Shown: positions 25,962 to 35,946, counted from the stretch's first letter. The stretch is DNA of 64,000 nucleotides from Caballeronia sp. SL2Y3 (GCF_022879575.1 NZ_CP084262.1:434001-498000), one strand, 5' to 3'. Notes: a model not told the origin generated them from the letters alone. Translations and numbers: made by a program.

Positions 25962-26450
25962 TCAATGCTTCTTTTCCGCGCTCCTGCGCGACGCCCCGGC
26001 CGCCGCCTCGCCGCCTTCCGATGCCAGGCGCAAATAGGCGGCCGCGAGCCTGCGCAGTTCTTCTTCGCTCGCGTCCTCGATCCCGATCAGGTGATTGCTC
26101 GCCGCGCGATGCGTCGCGAGCAGTTCATTGAGCTTGAGATGTAGCGCGACGCTGTCCTTGTTCTGGCTCTGCTGGATCAGAAAGACCATCAGGAACGTGA
26201 CGATGGTCGTGCCTGTGTTGATGACGAGTTGCCAGCCGTCGGAGTAGTGAAAGATCGGGCCGGTGATGACCCACGCGACGATGCTCGCCACCGCCAGCCC
26301 GAAGGCGAACGGCGAGCCCGCCCAGCGCGTGACGAGGCTCGCGAAGTTGTCGAACGCGCGCATCAACGGATGCGATTTGGCGTAGGCGGGGCTGGATGTG
26401 TCGGGAATGGTTTCGATCTGGTCCGTCGAGGTCCGCTGTTTGCTGTTCAT
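25962..26450 (-). CDS. Low-affinity iron permease-like membrane protein
   Basis: 162 residues from MNSKQRTSTDQIET, with GGAGGAGAG just upstream. Two membrane segments (FGLAVASIVAWVITGPIFHY and VINTGTTIVTFLMVFLIQQSQNKD) and a conserved NKDSVALHLKLNELLATHRAASNHLIGIEDASEEEL tail. This pattern is that of the bacterial Fet4-like 'low affinity iron permease' family. Most members are annotated by homology to yeast Fet4, and iron transport by the short bacterial form is not well proven. Confidence 0.82.
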   Translation of the reverse strand: MNSKQRTSTDQIETIPDTSSPAYAKSHPLMRAFDNFASLVTRWAGSPFAFGLAVASIVAWVITGPIFHYSDGWQLVINTGTTIVTFLMVFLIQQSQNKDSVALHLKLNELLATHRAASNHLIGIEDASEEELRRLAAAYLRLASEGGEAAAGASRRSAEKKH

Positions 26451-26532
26451 ACTCTCCTCCCTTTGAATCGGAAGGACGCCAAGCAAGACCCGTTCCTTTC
26501 AGAAGCATTCCGACGCAGTCAGCCATCGCGGA

Positions 26533-27447
26533 TCAAGCGGACGGCTTGCGCGGGGCAATCAACGTGTCGGCGCTCATCTGCACGCCGGGACGTGGCTGCG
26601 CTCGCGGAAAAGTGAGCGTGGCGTTCAATGCGCTCTGCACACCTGCGTCGTCCGGCCTGAGCGATAGCGCCTGACGTAGCGCGCCCTCCGCTTCCTGAGC
26701 CCGGCCGAACGCGAGCAGCACGAGGCCGAGACCGCGGCTCGCTTCGAAGAACACCGGACGCAAGGCCAGCGCCTGGCGGAACAGAGCTTCCGCGCCCGGC
26801 AAGTCGAAGCGGCGGTGCGCGACGTTGCCAAGGCCGCAATGCGCTTCCGCCGACTGCGGATTGATCGCGAGCGCCCGGTTGAACGCGGCCTCGGCCTCGG
26901 TGAGCCGGCCCGCCGCGAGTAAGACATCGCCCATGGACAGATGACCGTCGATGCTCTGCGGAGCGAGATCGATGGCCCGGCGGCACGCCGTTTCGGCCTC
27001 CGGCAAGTTGCCCTGCATGAACAACGTATGGCCGAGCGAGACATACGCCTGCGCGAAGTCCGGCTGCGCGGCGATTGCCTCCGAAAATGCCTTCGCGGCG
27101 TCGTCCAGGCGCCCGTTGGTCTGGAGCATGCCGCCGAGCACGAACTTCGCCGCCGGAAAATCGGGGCGAAGGGCCAGCGCCTTGTCCAACAGCGCCCGGG
27201 CGTCGTCTATCCGGTTTTCATCGAGCGCGATCAAGGCAAGGTTCACGAAAACCTCGGGCGAATCGGGTTGCAGCGCCAATGCCTGCCTGAAGACCTGCTC
27301 CGCTTCCGAAAGTCGGCCCGACATGCGTAGCACGATGCCCAGATTGTTATTCAAGGCGGCCGAATCCGGATGGAGCGCGAGTTGCTGCCGAAGCATCGCT
27401 TCTTGTTCGGCGAGGCTGGGTTTATTCGAATCGATGGGTTCGTTCAT
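26533..27447 (-). CDS. Tetratricopeptide-repeat protein
   Basis: 304 residues from MNEPIDSNKP; an upstream TTG would add five residues. Successive 34-residue TPR units with the W/L-G-Y-A-F-A-P pattern, roughly seven to eight (e.g. AALNNNLGIVLRMSGRLSEAEQVFRQALALQPDSP, DVLLAAGRLTEAEAAFNRALAINPQSA). No signal peptide or enzymatic domain. A cytosolic protein-interaction scaffold; similar stretches occur in Spindly/O-GlcNAc-transferase-like proteins, but no transferase domain is present. Confidence 0.9.
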   Translation of the reverse strand: MNEPIDSNKPSLAEQEAMLRQQLALHPDSAALNNNLGIVLRMSGRLSEAEQVFRQALALQPDSPEVFVNLALIALDENRIDDARALLDKALALRPDFPAAKFVLGGMLQTNGRLDDAAKAFSEAIAAQPDFAQAYVSLGHTLFMQGNLPEAETACRRAIDLAPQSIDGHLSMGDVLLAAGRLTEAEAAFNRALAINPQSAEAHCGLGNVAHRRFDLPGAEALFRQALALRPVFFEASRGLGLVLLAFGRAQEAEGALRQALSLRPDDAGVQSALNATLTFPRAQPRPGVQMSADTLIAPRKPSA

Positions 27448-28019
27448 GGTCGTGAGGTGCAACGAAGTTAAATGCCGCCGATGACTTTATGGATAATCGT
27501 GAATAAGCGTCGGCGGATTTGAAACGCCAATCGGCACTGTGTTGATATTCAGCTCGCGCAAGACGTAGTTATTGAATGGGTGCACAAGGCGTCGGCACAC
27601 GCCCGTCCGGCTGGGCCCGTGCCGTGATTACTGCGATTACCGCGATTACGGCGTGAAGCGATGCGAGCGAAGCCGCGAACCCGCGTTGCGCTTTTGAAAT
27701 TCGCGGAGAAAGGGACGATAACGGATTCAACTGAGTATAGTGCAAAAAAATATGTGATTTTGAATTAACGGATCGTGAAAGGCGCGGCCGAAAGGGTCAT
27801 CGAATGACTTCAGCGCGGGTCACATTCGTGGTGCATGCCGTCCCGGTCACGAAGTTTGCTAAAGCCCTCCGAACGCGCATGCCGGAACGGTCCGCAGCCG
27901 TTTCCGTGCGAGAATCCTGAAGCCTATCCGGTCGTGCGTTTCAGTCAGCGTCATCCCAAGACACGCCTTTCAACCCCAAGCCGCTTGGTGGAGACACCCA
28001 GCGAGGAGATTCAGCGTCG
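27448..28019. other. 572-bp intergenic region with AT-rich patch and short direct repeats
   Basis: No gene is supported. It holds three tandem 9-bp copies at 27624-27650 (GTGATTACT, GCGATTACC, GCGATTACG), an AT-rich stretch near 27735-27775 (AAAAAAATATGTGATTTTGAATTAA) that could be the promoter region of the kinase gene, and GAGGAG before the kinase start at 28020. Confidence 0.5.
27624..27650 (+). repeat. Three tandem 9-bp repeats (gcgattacN)
   Basis: GTGATTACT-GCGATTACC-GCGATTACG, in phase every 9 bp. Could be a slipped repeat or stacked activator half-sites upstream of the hybrid kinase gene; too short to decide. Confidence 0.5.
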
Positions 28020-31000
28020 ATGACTCCCGAGAATGTGCCCCCGGACACGACCGTCAGCAGCCTCGACCCCAGCTTCCTGCTCGGCGGCGGAGAAATGGGC
28101 GTGCTCATCCGGGGCTTCGACTGGACGCAGACCTCGCTCGGCGCGCCGGAGGACTGGCCGCAGAGCCTGAAGACGGCCATTCGCATCATGTTGACCTCGC
28201 GCCAGCCCATCTGGATCGGCTGGGGCCACGAGCTTCTCTTCTTCTATAACGACGCCTACCGGTCGATCATCGGCGGCAAGCATCCGCACGCGCTCGGGCA
28301 GCCGACTTCGGTCGTGTGGCGCGAGATCTGGGACGACATCGGGCCGCTGCTGGATACGGCGCTCGCCGGCGTCGAAGGCACCTTCGTCGAACAGAAGCTG
28401 CTCATCATGGAGCGCAACGGTTTCCCGGAGGAAACCTACTACACGTTCTCCTACAGCCCGATTCCGGACGACCGCGGCGGCGCGGGCGGCATCATCTGCG
28501 CGAACAGCGACGACACGCAGCGCGTGCTCGGCGAACGGCAACTGACGGTGCTGCGCGAACTGGCGACCTCCGCTGCCGATGCGCGCACCTGGCGCGAGGC
28601 CTGCGAACGCTCGATGAACGCGCTGAGAAGCGCGCCGCGCGATCTGCCCTTCGCGCTGCTCTACGCGGCCGGCCCCGGCAACGAGACCGCGACATTGGTC
28701 GGCGCATGCGGCATCGCGCCGGGGCATCCGGCGGCGCCCGCGATGCTGAACGCCGACCGGCTCGAGCCGTGGCCGTTTCAGGACGCGCTGCGCGAGAACC
28801 GCGCGCTGCTCGTGACGAACCTGCATCAGCACGTCAGCGCGTCCTTGCCCACGGGCGCGTGGAAGGCCGCGCCGGCCACCGCCGTCATGGTCCCGATCGC
28901 CCCGACCGGCGAGACCGGCCATGCGACCGTGCTGATCGCGGCGCTCAATCCGTATCGCCTGTTCGACGACGGCTATCGCACTTTCATCAATCTCGTCGCC
29001 GGACAGATCGGCGCGGCGATCGGCTATGCGCACGCCTACGACGAAGAGCGCCGCCGCGCCGAGGCGCTCGCGGAAATCGACCGCGCGAAGACGACGTTCT
29101 TCTCCAACATCAGCCACGAATTCCGGACGCCGCTCACGCTGATGCTGGGCCCGCTCGAAGAGATGCTCGCGGACCAAGGGCGCGTGCCGCCCGAGGACCT
29201 GCGGCTTGTCGAGATCATGCATCGCAACGGCATGCGGCTGCTCACGCTCGTCAACGCGCTGCTCGACTTTTCGCGCATCGAGGCGGGCCGCATCGAGATT
29301 CATCGCCAGCGCACGGACATCGCCGCGTTCACCGCCGAACTTGCGTCGCTGTTCCGCTCGGCCATCGAGACGGCCGGCCTGACGCTTCGCACGAACATTC
29401 CCGATACGCCGGTGCTCGCCGACATCGACCGCGACATGTGGGAAAAGGTCGTGATGAACCTGCTGTCGAACGCGTTCAAGTTCACCTTCGAGGGCAGCAT
29501 CGAGGTGGCGCTCGCCGTGCGCGACGGCGTGATCGAAGCGAGCGTGCGCGACACCGGCATCGGCATTGCCGAGCAGGAGCAGGCGCGCGTCTTCGAGCGG
29601 TTTCATCGCGTGGCGGGCGCGGCGGGCCGCTCCGTGGAAGGCAGCGGAATCGGGCTTGCGATGGTTCAGGAACTCGTCAAGCTGCACGGCGGCAGCATTG
29701 GCGTGACGAGCCGCTTGGGCGAGGGGACGTGCTTCACCGTGACGCTGCCGGCCGCGCACGAAGACGCCGCATCGCGCGCCGACGCCCCGCGCGCCGAGGC
29801 CAGCAGCCGCGCGCGGTCCTTCGTCGATGCCGCGTTGCGCTGGACGCCGGATGCGGACGCCGCCGACGCCGCCGATGCAGCCGCGCTCGACGTCGCGGAC
29901 CTCGACTCGCCGCTCGCACACGCCGCCGAAGCGACCGCGCCATCGGATGCGCTGACGGGCCGCGTGCTCGTGGTGGACGACAACGCCGATCTGCGCGACT
30001 ACATGCGCCGCCTGCTTGCCGCCGCGGGCCACGACGTGAGCGTCGCCGCCGATGGCCGAGCCGGGCTCGACGCGGCCTTCGCGCTGCATCCGGACGTCAT
30101 CGTCTCGGACGTGATGATGCCGCGCCTCGACGGCTTCGGCCTCTTGCGCGCGCTGCGCGACGACGAGACGCTGCGCGAGACGCCAGTCGTGCTGCTATCG
30201 GCGCGCGCAGGCGAAGAAGCGCGCGTCGGCGGCCTCGAAGCGGGCGCGGACGACTATCTGACCAAGCCGTTCTCGGCGCGCGAGCTGCTCGCGCGCGTGG
30301 CGAGCAATCTGCGCCTCTCGCGCCTGCGCCGCGAGACCGAGCAGCGCCTGCGCGAAGAGTCGCGCGTGCTCGAGGTGCTCAACCGCGTCGGCACGACGGT
30401 CGCCGCCGAGCTCGATCTCTCGCGCGTCGTGCAGGTCGTGACCGATGCCGCCACGGAGTTGAGCGGCGCCTCATTCGGTTCGTTCTTCTACAACGTGCTC
30501 GACGACGAAGGCGGCAGCTACACGCTGTACGCGCTTTCCGGCGCGTCGCAGGAGAGCTTCGCGAACTATCCGATGCCGCGCAACACCGCCGTCTTCGGGC
30601 CGACGTTCGGGGGCCACGGCATCGTGCGCTCCGACGACATCACCCAAGATCCGCGCTACGGGCACAACTCGCCGCATTTCGGCATGCCGAAGGGCCATCT
30701 TCCGGTGCGCAGCTATCTCGCCGCGCCGGTCGTCTCGCGCACGGGAGAAGTGCTCGGCGGCCTCTTCTTCGGTCATCCGCAACCGGGCGTGTTCACCGAT
30801 CGCGCCGAGCGCATCGTCAAGGGCATCGCGGCGCAGGCGGCCATCGCCATCGACAATGCGCGGCTCTTCCAGGCGGCGCAGAACGAAATCGCCGAGCGCG
30901 CCAAGGCACAGGCCGCGCTGCGCGATCTGAACGAGACGCTGGAGCGCCGCGTGACCGAAGTCGTCGCGGACCGCGACCGCCTGTGGGAACTGAGCGAAGA

Positions 31001-32897
31001 CCTCTTCGTGATCGCGAGCTTCGACGGCGCGCTGTTGCGCGTGAGTCCGTCGTGGTCGTCGGTGCTCGGCATCGACACGGAGCGCCTGCATGCGCGCACG
31101 ATGCTCGACATCGTGCATACGGACGACCGCGCCGCCGTCGCGCTGGAAGTCGACAAGCTGCGGGCGAGCGGCACGCCGGTGCGCTACGAGTGCCGCCTCG
31201 GGCGCATCGACGGCGGCTGGCGCTGGATCGCGTGGACGCTCTCGCTCGATCCGCGCACGCGGCGCATTCACGGCGTCGGCCGCGACGTGACCACGGACCG
31301 CGAAACGGCCGACGCGCTGCGGCACACCGAAGAAGCCTTGCGCATGGCGCAGAAGATGGAAGCCATCGGCAAGCTGACGGGCGGCGTCGCGCACGACTTC
31401 AATAACCTGCTGCAAGTGATCGGCGGCAATCTGCAACTGCTCGCGAAAGACGTCGCCGGACAGGACAAGCCGGAGCAGCGCGTGAAAAGCGCGCTCGCCG
31501 GCGTGGCGCGCGGCGCGAATCTCGCCTCGCAATTGCTCGCGTTCGGGCGGCGCCAGCCGCTCGCGCCGAAGGTCGTCAATCTCGGCCGCTTCGTGCGCGG
31601 TCTGGACGACATGTTCCGCCGCGCGCTCGGCGACGGCATCGAAGTGGAAACCATCGTGTCGGGCGGCCTGTGGAACACGCTCGTCGATCCGTTCCAGGTG
31701 GAGAACGCACTGCTCAATCTCGCGATCAACGCGCGCGACGCCATGAACGGGCACGGCAAGCTGACCATCGAGGCCGGCAACGCATCGCTCGACGAGACCT
31801 ATGCGATGCGCAACGCCGACGTCGCGCCCGGCCAGTACGTGATGGTCGCCGTCACCGATACGGGCTCGGGCATGTCGCCGGAAGTGCAGGAACGCGCGTT
31901 CGAGCCGTTCTTCACGACCAAGCGCGAAGGTCACGGCACCGGCCTCGGCCTGTCGATGGTGTACGGCTTCGTCAAGCAGTCGGGCGGGCACGTGAAGGTG
32001 TACAGCGAGGAAGGCCACGGTACGACGGTGCGCCTCTACTTGCCGCGCGCGCGGCAGGAAGAAGACCTCGAAACGAACGTGGACGCCGGACCGCCTAAAG
32101 GCGGCAGCGAAACCATTCTGGTGGTCGAAGACGACGAGGAAGTGCGCGCGACCGTCGTCGATCTTCTCGCGGACCTCGGCTATCGCGTGCTGCGGGCGAA
32201 GGACGCGCAGAGCGCGCTCGCCATCGTCGAAAGCGGCGTGCCGATCGACCTGCTCTTCACGGACGTCGTGATGCCCGGTCCGTTGCGCAGCACCGAGCTT
32301 GCGCGCAAGGCGCGCGAGCGCGTGCCGGGCATCGCGGTGCTGTTCACGTCGGGTTACACGGACAACGCGATCGTTCACGCGGGGCGGCTCGACGAAGGCA
32401 TCGACCTGTTGAGCAAGCCGTATACGCACGAGGCGCTGGCCCGCAAGATCCGCCATGTGCTCGGGCAACGCGCGCGCGAAACTGCGTCCACGAATGGCGC
32501 CGATGCCACCGATGCCGCAGCGCCCGACTCCACCGACACCCTGCGCGTGCTCTTCGTCGAAGACAACGAGATGGTGCGCACGAGCAGCGCCGAGTTGCTG
32601 CGCGAAATGGGCCTCGATCTCACGGAAGCGTCGAGCATCGAAGAAGCCCGCGCGCTCTTTGGCGAACAACGCTTCGACGTGCTGCTCACCGACGTGAATC
32701 TTGCGGGCGAATCCGGTATCGAGCTGGCGAAAGAGACATCGCGTCAGGCGCCGCGTCTGGGAGTCGTGTTCGTCACCGGCTACGACCTCGAACTGAGCGA
32801 CGAGGAACAGCAGGCGCTCCCGCATGCAATCCGGCTGCGCAAACCGTACGATCCGCACGCGTTGATGGAGGCGTTGCGCGCGGCGTCGGCGCGCTGA
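28020..32897 (+). CDS. Giant hybrid sensor kinase: PAS-GAF-HisKA-HATPase-REC-GAF-PAS-HisKA-HATPase-REC-REC
   Basis: 1625 residues, no membrane segment. Order: PAS-like input (about 20-165); GAF (about 180-335); HisKA with His366 in SHEFRTP and HATPase (N box near 480); receiver with Asp697 (VIVSDVMMP) at about 645-765; second GAF (about 785-940); PAS (about 985-1100); second HisKA with His1125 in VAHDFNNLL and HATPase; receivers with Asp1415 and Asp1558. Two complete kinase cores in one chain are rare and allow an internal relay. No response regulator with an output domain is next to it; the gene converges with the EAL-GGDDF gene, leaving 1 bp between stops. Confidence 0.95.
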   Translation: MTPENVPPDTTVSSLDPSFLLGGGEMGVLIRGFDWTQTSLGAPEDWPQSLKTAIRIMLTSRQPIWIGWGHELLFFYNDAYRSIIGGKHPHALGQPTSVVWREIWDDIGPLLDTALAGVEGTFVEQKLLIMERNGFPEETYYTFSYSPIPDDRGGAGGIICANSDDTQRVLGERQLTVLRELATSAADARTWREACERSMNALRSAPRDLPFALLYAAGPGNETATLVGACGIAPGHPAAPAMLNADRLEPWPFQDALRENRALLVTNLHQHVSASLPTGAWKAAPATAVMVPIAPTGETGHATVLIAALNPYRLFDDGYRTFINLVAGQIGAAIGYAHAYDEERRRAEALAEIDRAKTTFFSNISHEFRTPLTLMLGPLEEMLADQGRVPPEDLRLVEIMHRNGMRLLTLVNALLDFSRIEAGRIEIHRQRTDIAAFTAELASLFRSAIETAGLTLRTNIPDTPVLADIDRDMWEKVVMNLLSNAFKFTFEGSIEVALAVRDGVIEASVRDTGIGIAEQEQARVFERFHRVAGAAGRSVEGSGIGLAMVQELVKLHGGSIGVTSRLGEGTCFTVTLPAAHEDAASRADAPRAEASSRARSFVDAALRWTPDADAADAADAAALDVADLDSPLAHAAEATAPSDALTGRVLVVDDNADLRDYMRRLLAAAGHDVSVAADGRAGLDAAFALHPDVIVSDVMMPRLDGFGLLRALRDDETLRETPVVLLSARAGEEARVGGLEAGADDYLTKPFSARELLARVASNLRLSRLRRETEQRLREESRVLEVLNRVGTTVAAELDLSRVVQVVTDAATELSGASFGSFFYNVLDDEGGSYTLYALSGASQESFANYPMPRNTAVFGPTFGGHGIVRSDDITQDPRYGHNSPHFGMPKGHLPVRSYLAAPVVSRTGEVLGGLFFGHPQPGVFTDRAERIVKGIAAQAAIAIDNARLFQAAQNEIAERAKAQAALRDLNETLERRVTEVVADRDRLWELSEDLFVIASFDGALLRVSPSWSSVLGIDTERLHARTMLDIVHTDDRAAVALEVDKLRASGTPVRYECRLGRIDGGWRWIAWTLSLDPRTRRIHGVGRDVTTDRETADALRHTEEALRMAQKMEAIGKLTGGVAHDFNNLLQVIGGNLQLLAKDVAGQDKPEQRVKSALAGVARGANLASQLLAFGRRQPLAPKVVNLGRFVRGLDDMFRRALGDGIEVETIVSGGLWNTLVDPFQVENALLNLAINARDAMNGHGKLTIEAGNASLDETYAMRNADVAPGQYVMVAVTDTGSGMSPEVQERAFEPFFTTKREGHGTGLGLSMVYGFVKQSGGHVKVYSEEGHGTTVRLYLPRARQEEDLETNVDAGPPKGGSETILVVEDDEEVRATVVDLLADLGYRVLRAKDAQSALAIVESGVPIDLLFTDVVMPGPLRSTELARKARERVPGIAVLFTSGYTDNAIVHAGRLDEGIDLLSKPYTHEALARKIRHVLGQRARETASTNGADATDAAAPDSTDTLRVLFVEDNEMVRTSSAELLREMGLDLTEASSIEEARALFGEQRFDVLLTDVNLAGESGIELAKETSRQAPRLGVVFVTGYDLELSDEEQQALPHAIRLRKPYDPHALMEALRAASAR

Positions 32898-32898
32898 T

Positions 32899-34695
32899 TC
32901 ATTCGGCTTCGCGCATGTCCATCACCACGAAGCCGCTCGCCTCTTCCTTCGCCGCGCGCTTGGCGACTGCCGCCGTCGCGCTGACGTGCGCGCTGCCGCG
33001 CGCCGCGCCGGGCGCCACGCGCACCGCGCCCGCCGAAAACCGCACGAAGCCGAAAAACGCGGGCCGCGCAAACCGGTCTTCGCCGTGAATACCGCCGGCG
33101 AGCCGTTCTTCGGGCGAGTAGAAGCGCATCACGAGTTCGTCGAACGCATGCATGGCGCGCGCGACGCGCTCGCGCCAGTCGTCGCTCTGGAAGAGCAGCA
33201 AGAAGTCGTCGCCGCCGATGTGACCCAGAAAATCGCGCGTCGGCTCGCAGACCGAGGCCAGCGCGTTCGCGGCGGCCTTCAGCACTTCATCGCCTTGCCA
33301 ATAGCCGTAGCGGTCGTTGAACGGCTTGAAGTGATCGAGATCGAAGTAGCACGCGACGAACGCCGAGCCGTTCGCAATCAGTCTGTCGATATGTGAATTG
33401 AGCGGCACGTTGCCCGGCAGAAACGTGAGCGGGTTCGCGTAGCGCGCCGCTTCCACGCGCACTTCGGTCACGGCGCGCACCATGCTCGCGCCCGTCACGA
33501 GTCCGGCATAGCGCCCGTTCTCCGTGACGATGAACCCGTCCGACAGATCATGCGGATCGTCGTTCGTAAAAAGCCGGGCGATCTCTTCGAGCGTGGAGCC
33601 GCGTTCGACGATCAGCGGCGCGAGATGCGCGAACTGCATGCAAGGCCGCTTGCCGAACACTTCGCGGTGATACGGCAGCGCGTATTGATCCATGAACGAG
33701 CGCCGATTGATGAGCGCGACCGGGCGGCCATCGTCCACGATCGCCACCGCATGCAGCGACGGCCGCTCGTTGAAGAGGCGCGCGACGTCGTCGTTGCGCG
33801 ACTTGACGCTGAGCGTCGGCGCTTCGACGAGCATGCGTTCTAGCAGCACCGCGTTCATGTCGGCGGTCGCGCCCATGCGCGTGCGGGCCGGATAGACCGA
33901 GATCTGCGCGGAACGCAACGCACGCGCGACGGCATCCGGCACGCGCGCGCTCGGCGTCGCGGCGGGTTTGCCGAGCAGGAAACCCTGCGCGCATGCAATG
34001 CCGAGATCGCGCACGATCTCCAGGTCCGCCTCGCTTTCGATGCCTTCCGCGATCAGATGCGCGCCGCTCGCGTTCGCGAACGCGACCATCGCCTTCACGG
34101 CTTCGAACTTGAGCGAGTCACGCGCAATGTCCGAGACGAAGAAGCGGTCGATCTTCACGTAGTGCGGCGCGAGCCGCACCCACAGATTCATCGAGGCATT
34201 GGCGCTGCCGTAGTCGTCGAGCGCGAACTGCGGACCCGACGCCCGCAGCGCGCGCACGGTCGCGCCGAAGCGTTCGGCGTCCGCAATCACGCTTTGTTCG
34301 GTCAGTTCGATGACGAGCCGCTTCGCATCCAGACCGCTGTCGCTTGCGAGATAGCCCGGCGTCTCGCGTTCGCCGAGCGCGGCCTCGATGGCCGCTGCGC
34401 TGAAGTTGATGAAGAGCAGGCCGCTGCGCGCAAGCTGGGCGAACGCCGCGATGCAGACGCGCGCCGCCGCGTGCTCCAGCATGACGCCACGCCGCTCGCG
34501 CGTGGCCTGCTCGAACAGCACGGCGGGCGATTCCTGCGCGCTGCCGGCCGGCCCGCGAATAAGACCTTCATAGCCGATGACCTCGCCGTCGGCGAAGCGC
34601 ACGATCGGCTGGAACACGGCCGTCAGCGCATTGGACGCGATGAGTTCTTCGATGCTGGGACGCGATGTTTCATTGGCGCAGAGGCTGGCGGACAT
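32899..34695 (-). CDS. EAL-CBS-GGDDF c-di-GMP protein
   Basis: 598 residues. EAL domain at about 15-250: EGLIRGP, FINFS, ELTEQ, DDYGSA instead of DDFGTG, YVKIDRFF, AEGIES. A tandem CBS pair follows (about 290-420; MRALAINRRSF-type segments with SDGFIVTENGRYAGLVTG), which usually binds adenine nucleotides. The C-terminal domain has IGGDDF where GGDEF is expected, and lacks a clear RxxD site. EAL is probably active, GGDDF may be weakly active or a sensor. It ends 1 bp from the hybrid kinase. Confidence 0.93.
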   Translation of the reverse strand: MSASLCANETSRPSIEELIASNALTAVFQPIVRFADGEVIGYEGLIRGPAGSAQESPAVLFEQATRERRGVMLEHAAARVCIAAFAQLARSGLLFINFSAAAIEAALGERETPGYLASDSGLDAKRLVIELTEQSVIADAERFGATVRALRASGPQFALDDYGSANASMNLWVRLAPHYVKIDRFFVSDIARDSLKFEAVKAMVAFANASGAHLIAEGIESEADLEIVRDLGIACAQGFLLGKPAATPSARVPDAVARALRSAQISVYPARTRMGATADMNAVLLERMLVEAPTLSVKSRNDDVARLFNERPSLHAVAIVDDGRPVALINRRSFMDQYALPYHREVFGKRPCMQFAHLAPLIVERGSTLEEIARLFTNDDPHDLSDGFIVTENGRYAGLVTGASMVRAVTEVRVEAARYANPLTFLPGNVPLNSHIDRLIANGSAFVACYFDLDHFKPFNDRYGYWQGDEVLKAAANALASVCEPTRDFLGHIGGDDFLLLFQSDDWRERVARAMHAFDELVMRFYSPEERLAGGIHGEDRFARPAFFGFVRFSAGAVRVAPGAARGSAHVSATAAVAKRAAKEEASGFVVMDMREAE

Positions 34696-34812
34696 GGGCC
34701 TTTCTATAAGCGGGCTATCGTCCGAGCTAACGGTGCGCGTGTCACGAACTTGAATGAAGCTTTCGTGAAGCGATGCACCGCGCGGGTGCGCCCATGTCCC
34801 TTACCGCGTTGT

Positions 34813-35946
34813 CTAGCGCGCGCGGCGGGCGCGCACGGCGGTGGCGAGCAATTCGAGCACGGGCTCGGTCTGCGTCCAGCCGAGGCAGGCATCCGTGATC
34901 GAAACGCCGTGCCTGAGCGGCACGCCCGGCTTCAGGTCCTGCCGCCCTTCTTCGAGATGACTTTCGATCATCACGCCCGTGATGCGCTTCTCGCCCGCCG
35001 ACAGTTGACGCGCGATGTCCTGCGCGACATCCACCTGACGCAGATGCGACTTGTTGGAGTTCGCATGCGAGCAGTCGATCATCACCTGTTCGCGCTGGCC
35101 GAGCGCGGCAAGCGCGGCGCAACTCGCGGCCACGCTCTCGGCATCGTAATTCGGGCCTTTCTTGCCGCCGCGCAGAATCACGTGGCAGTCGTCGTTGCCG
35201 CGCGTCTCGAAGATGGCCGCCATGCCCATCTTCGTCATGCCCATGAACGCATGGCTCGCCCGCGCCGCGACGATGGCATCCGCCGCGACCTGCACGCCGC
35301 CGTCGGTGCCGTTCTTGAAGCCGATCGGACACGACAGCCCCGACGCAAGCTGCCGATGGCTCTGGCTTTCCGTCGTGCGCGCGCCGATCGCCCCCCACGC
35401 GATCAGATCCGCGATGTATTGCGGACTCAGCAGGTCGAGGAACTCGGTCGCCGTGGGCAAGCCGAGGCCGCTCACTTCGAGCAGAAGCTCGCGCGCCCGG
35501 CGCAGCCCTTCGTTGATGCGAAAGCTGCCGTCCAGACGCGGATCGTTGATATAGCCTTTCCAGCCGACCGTCGTGCGCGGCTTCTCGAAGTACACGCGCA
35601 TGACGATGCAGAGGTCGTCGGAAAGGCGCTCGGCCACGGTCTTGAGACGCCGCGCGTAGTCCATCGCCTGGCCGTGGTCGTGAATGGAGCACGGGCCGAC
35701 CACGACCACGAGGCGGTCATCGCGGCCGTGCAGAATGTCGGCAATCGCGGCGCGGCTCGCCTCGACGAGCGTCTGCACGGCGGGCGTGACCGGCAGTTCG
35801 TCGAGCAGGAGCGCGGGCGAAATCAGCGGACGCACCGCGCCGATGCGCGTGTCGTCGATGCGGGTGGTGTCTTGCGTGGAGTCGGCCACGCCGGCTTCCT
35901 GGTCGCGGGCGGGATTGTCGATGCGGCTCAAAGTAGGCTCCGTCAT
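34813..35946 (-). CDS. aroG: 3-deoxy-7-phosphoheptulonate (DAHP) synthase, class I
   Basis: 377 residues. Motifs of AroF/G/H-type enzymes: VVVVGPCSIHDHGQAMDYARRL, MRVYFEKPRTTVGWKGYINDPRLDGSF, NGLRRARELL-like segment, SHRQLASGLSCPIGFKNGTDGG, and the metal-binding ...CSHANSNKS. It joins phosphoenolpyruvate and erythrose 4-phosphate, opening the shikimate path. Which aromatic amino acid inhibits it cannot be safely called. The gene is alone, between the EAL-GGDDF gene and the HAD gene. Confidence 0.95.
   Translation of the reverse strand: MTEPTLSRIDNPARDQEAGVADSTQDTTRIDDTRIGAVRPLISPALLLDELPVTPAVQTLVEASRAAIADILHGRDDRLVVVVGPCSIHDHGQAMDYARRLKTVAERLSDDLCIVMRVYFEKPRTTVGWKGYINDPRLDGSFRINEGLRRARELLLEVSGLGLPTATEFLDLLSPQYIADLIAWGAIGARTTESQSHRQLASGLSCPIGFKNGTDGGVQVAADAIVAARASHAFMGMTKMGMAAIFETRGNDDCHVILRGGKKGPNYDAESVAASCAALAALGQREQVMIDCSHANSNKSHLRQVDVAQDIARQLSAGEKRITGVMIESHLEEGRQDLKPGVPLRHGVSITDACLGWTQTEPVLELLATAVRARRAR

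Noticed and set aside
27835..28023. 62-residue frame before the hybrid kinase gene
   Set aside because: Composition is shadow-like (Arg/Ser/Pro), it overlaps the kinase start, and no ribosome site precedes it.
28316..31405. 1029-residue frame on the + strand within the hybrid kinase gene
   Set aside because: Arg/Ala/Gly-rich shadow of the kinase frame, with no domains; the kinase frame has clear motifs at each position.
28011..32858. Long minus-strand frames (692 and 795 residues) opposite the kinase gene
   Set aside because: Typical GC-rich antisense frames; composition dominated by Arg, His and Asp, no recognisable domain.
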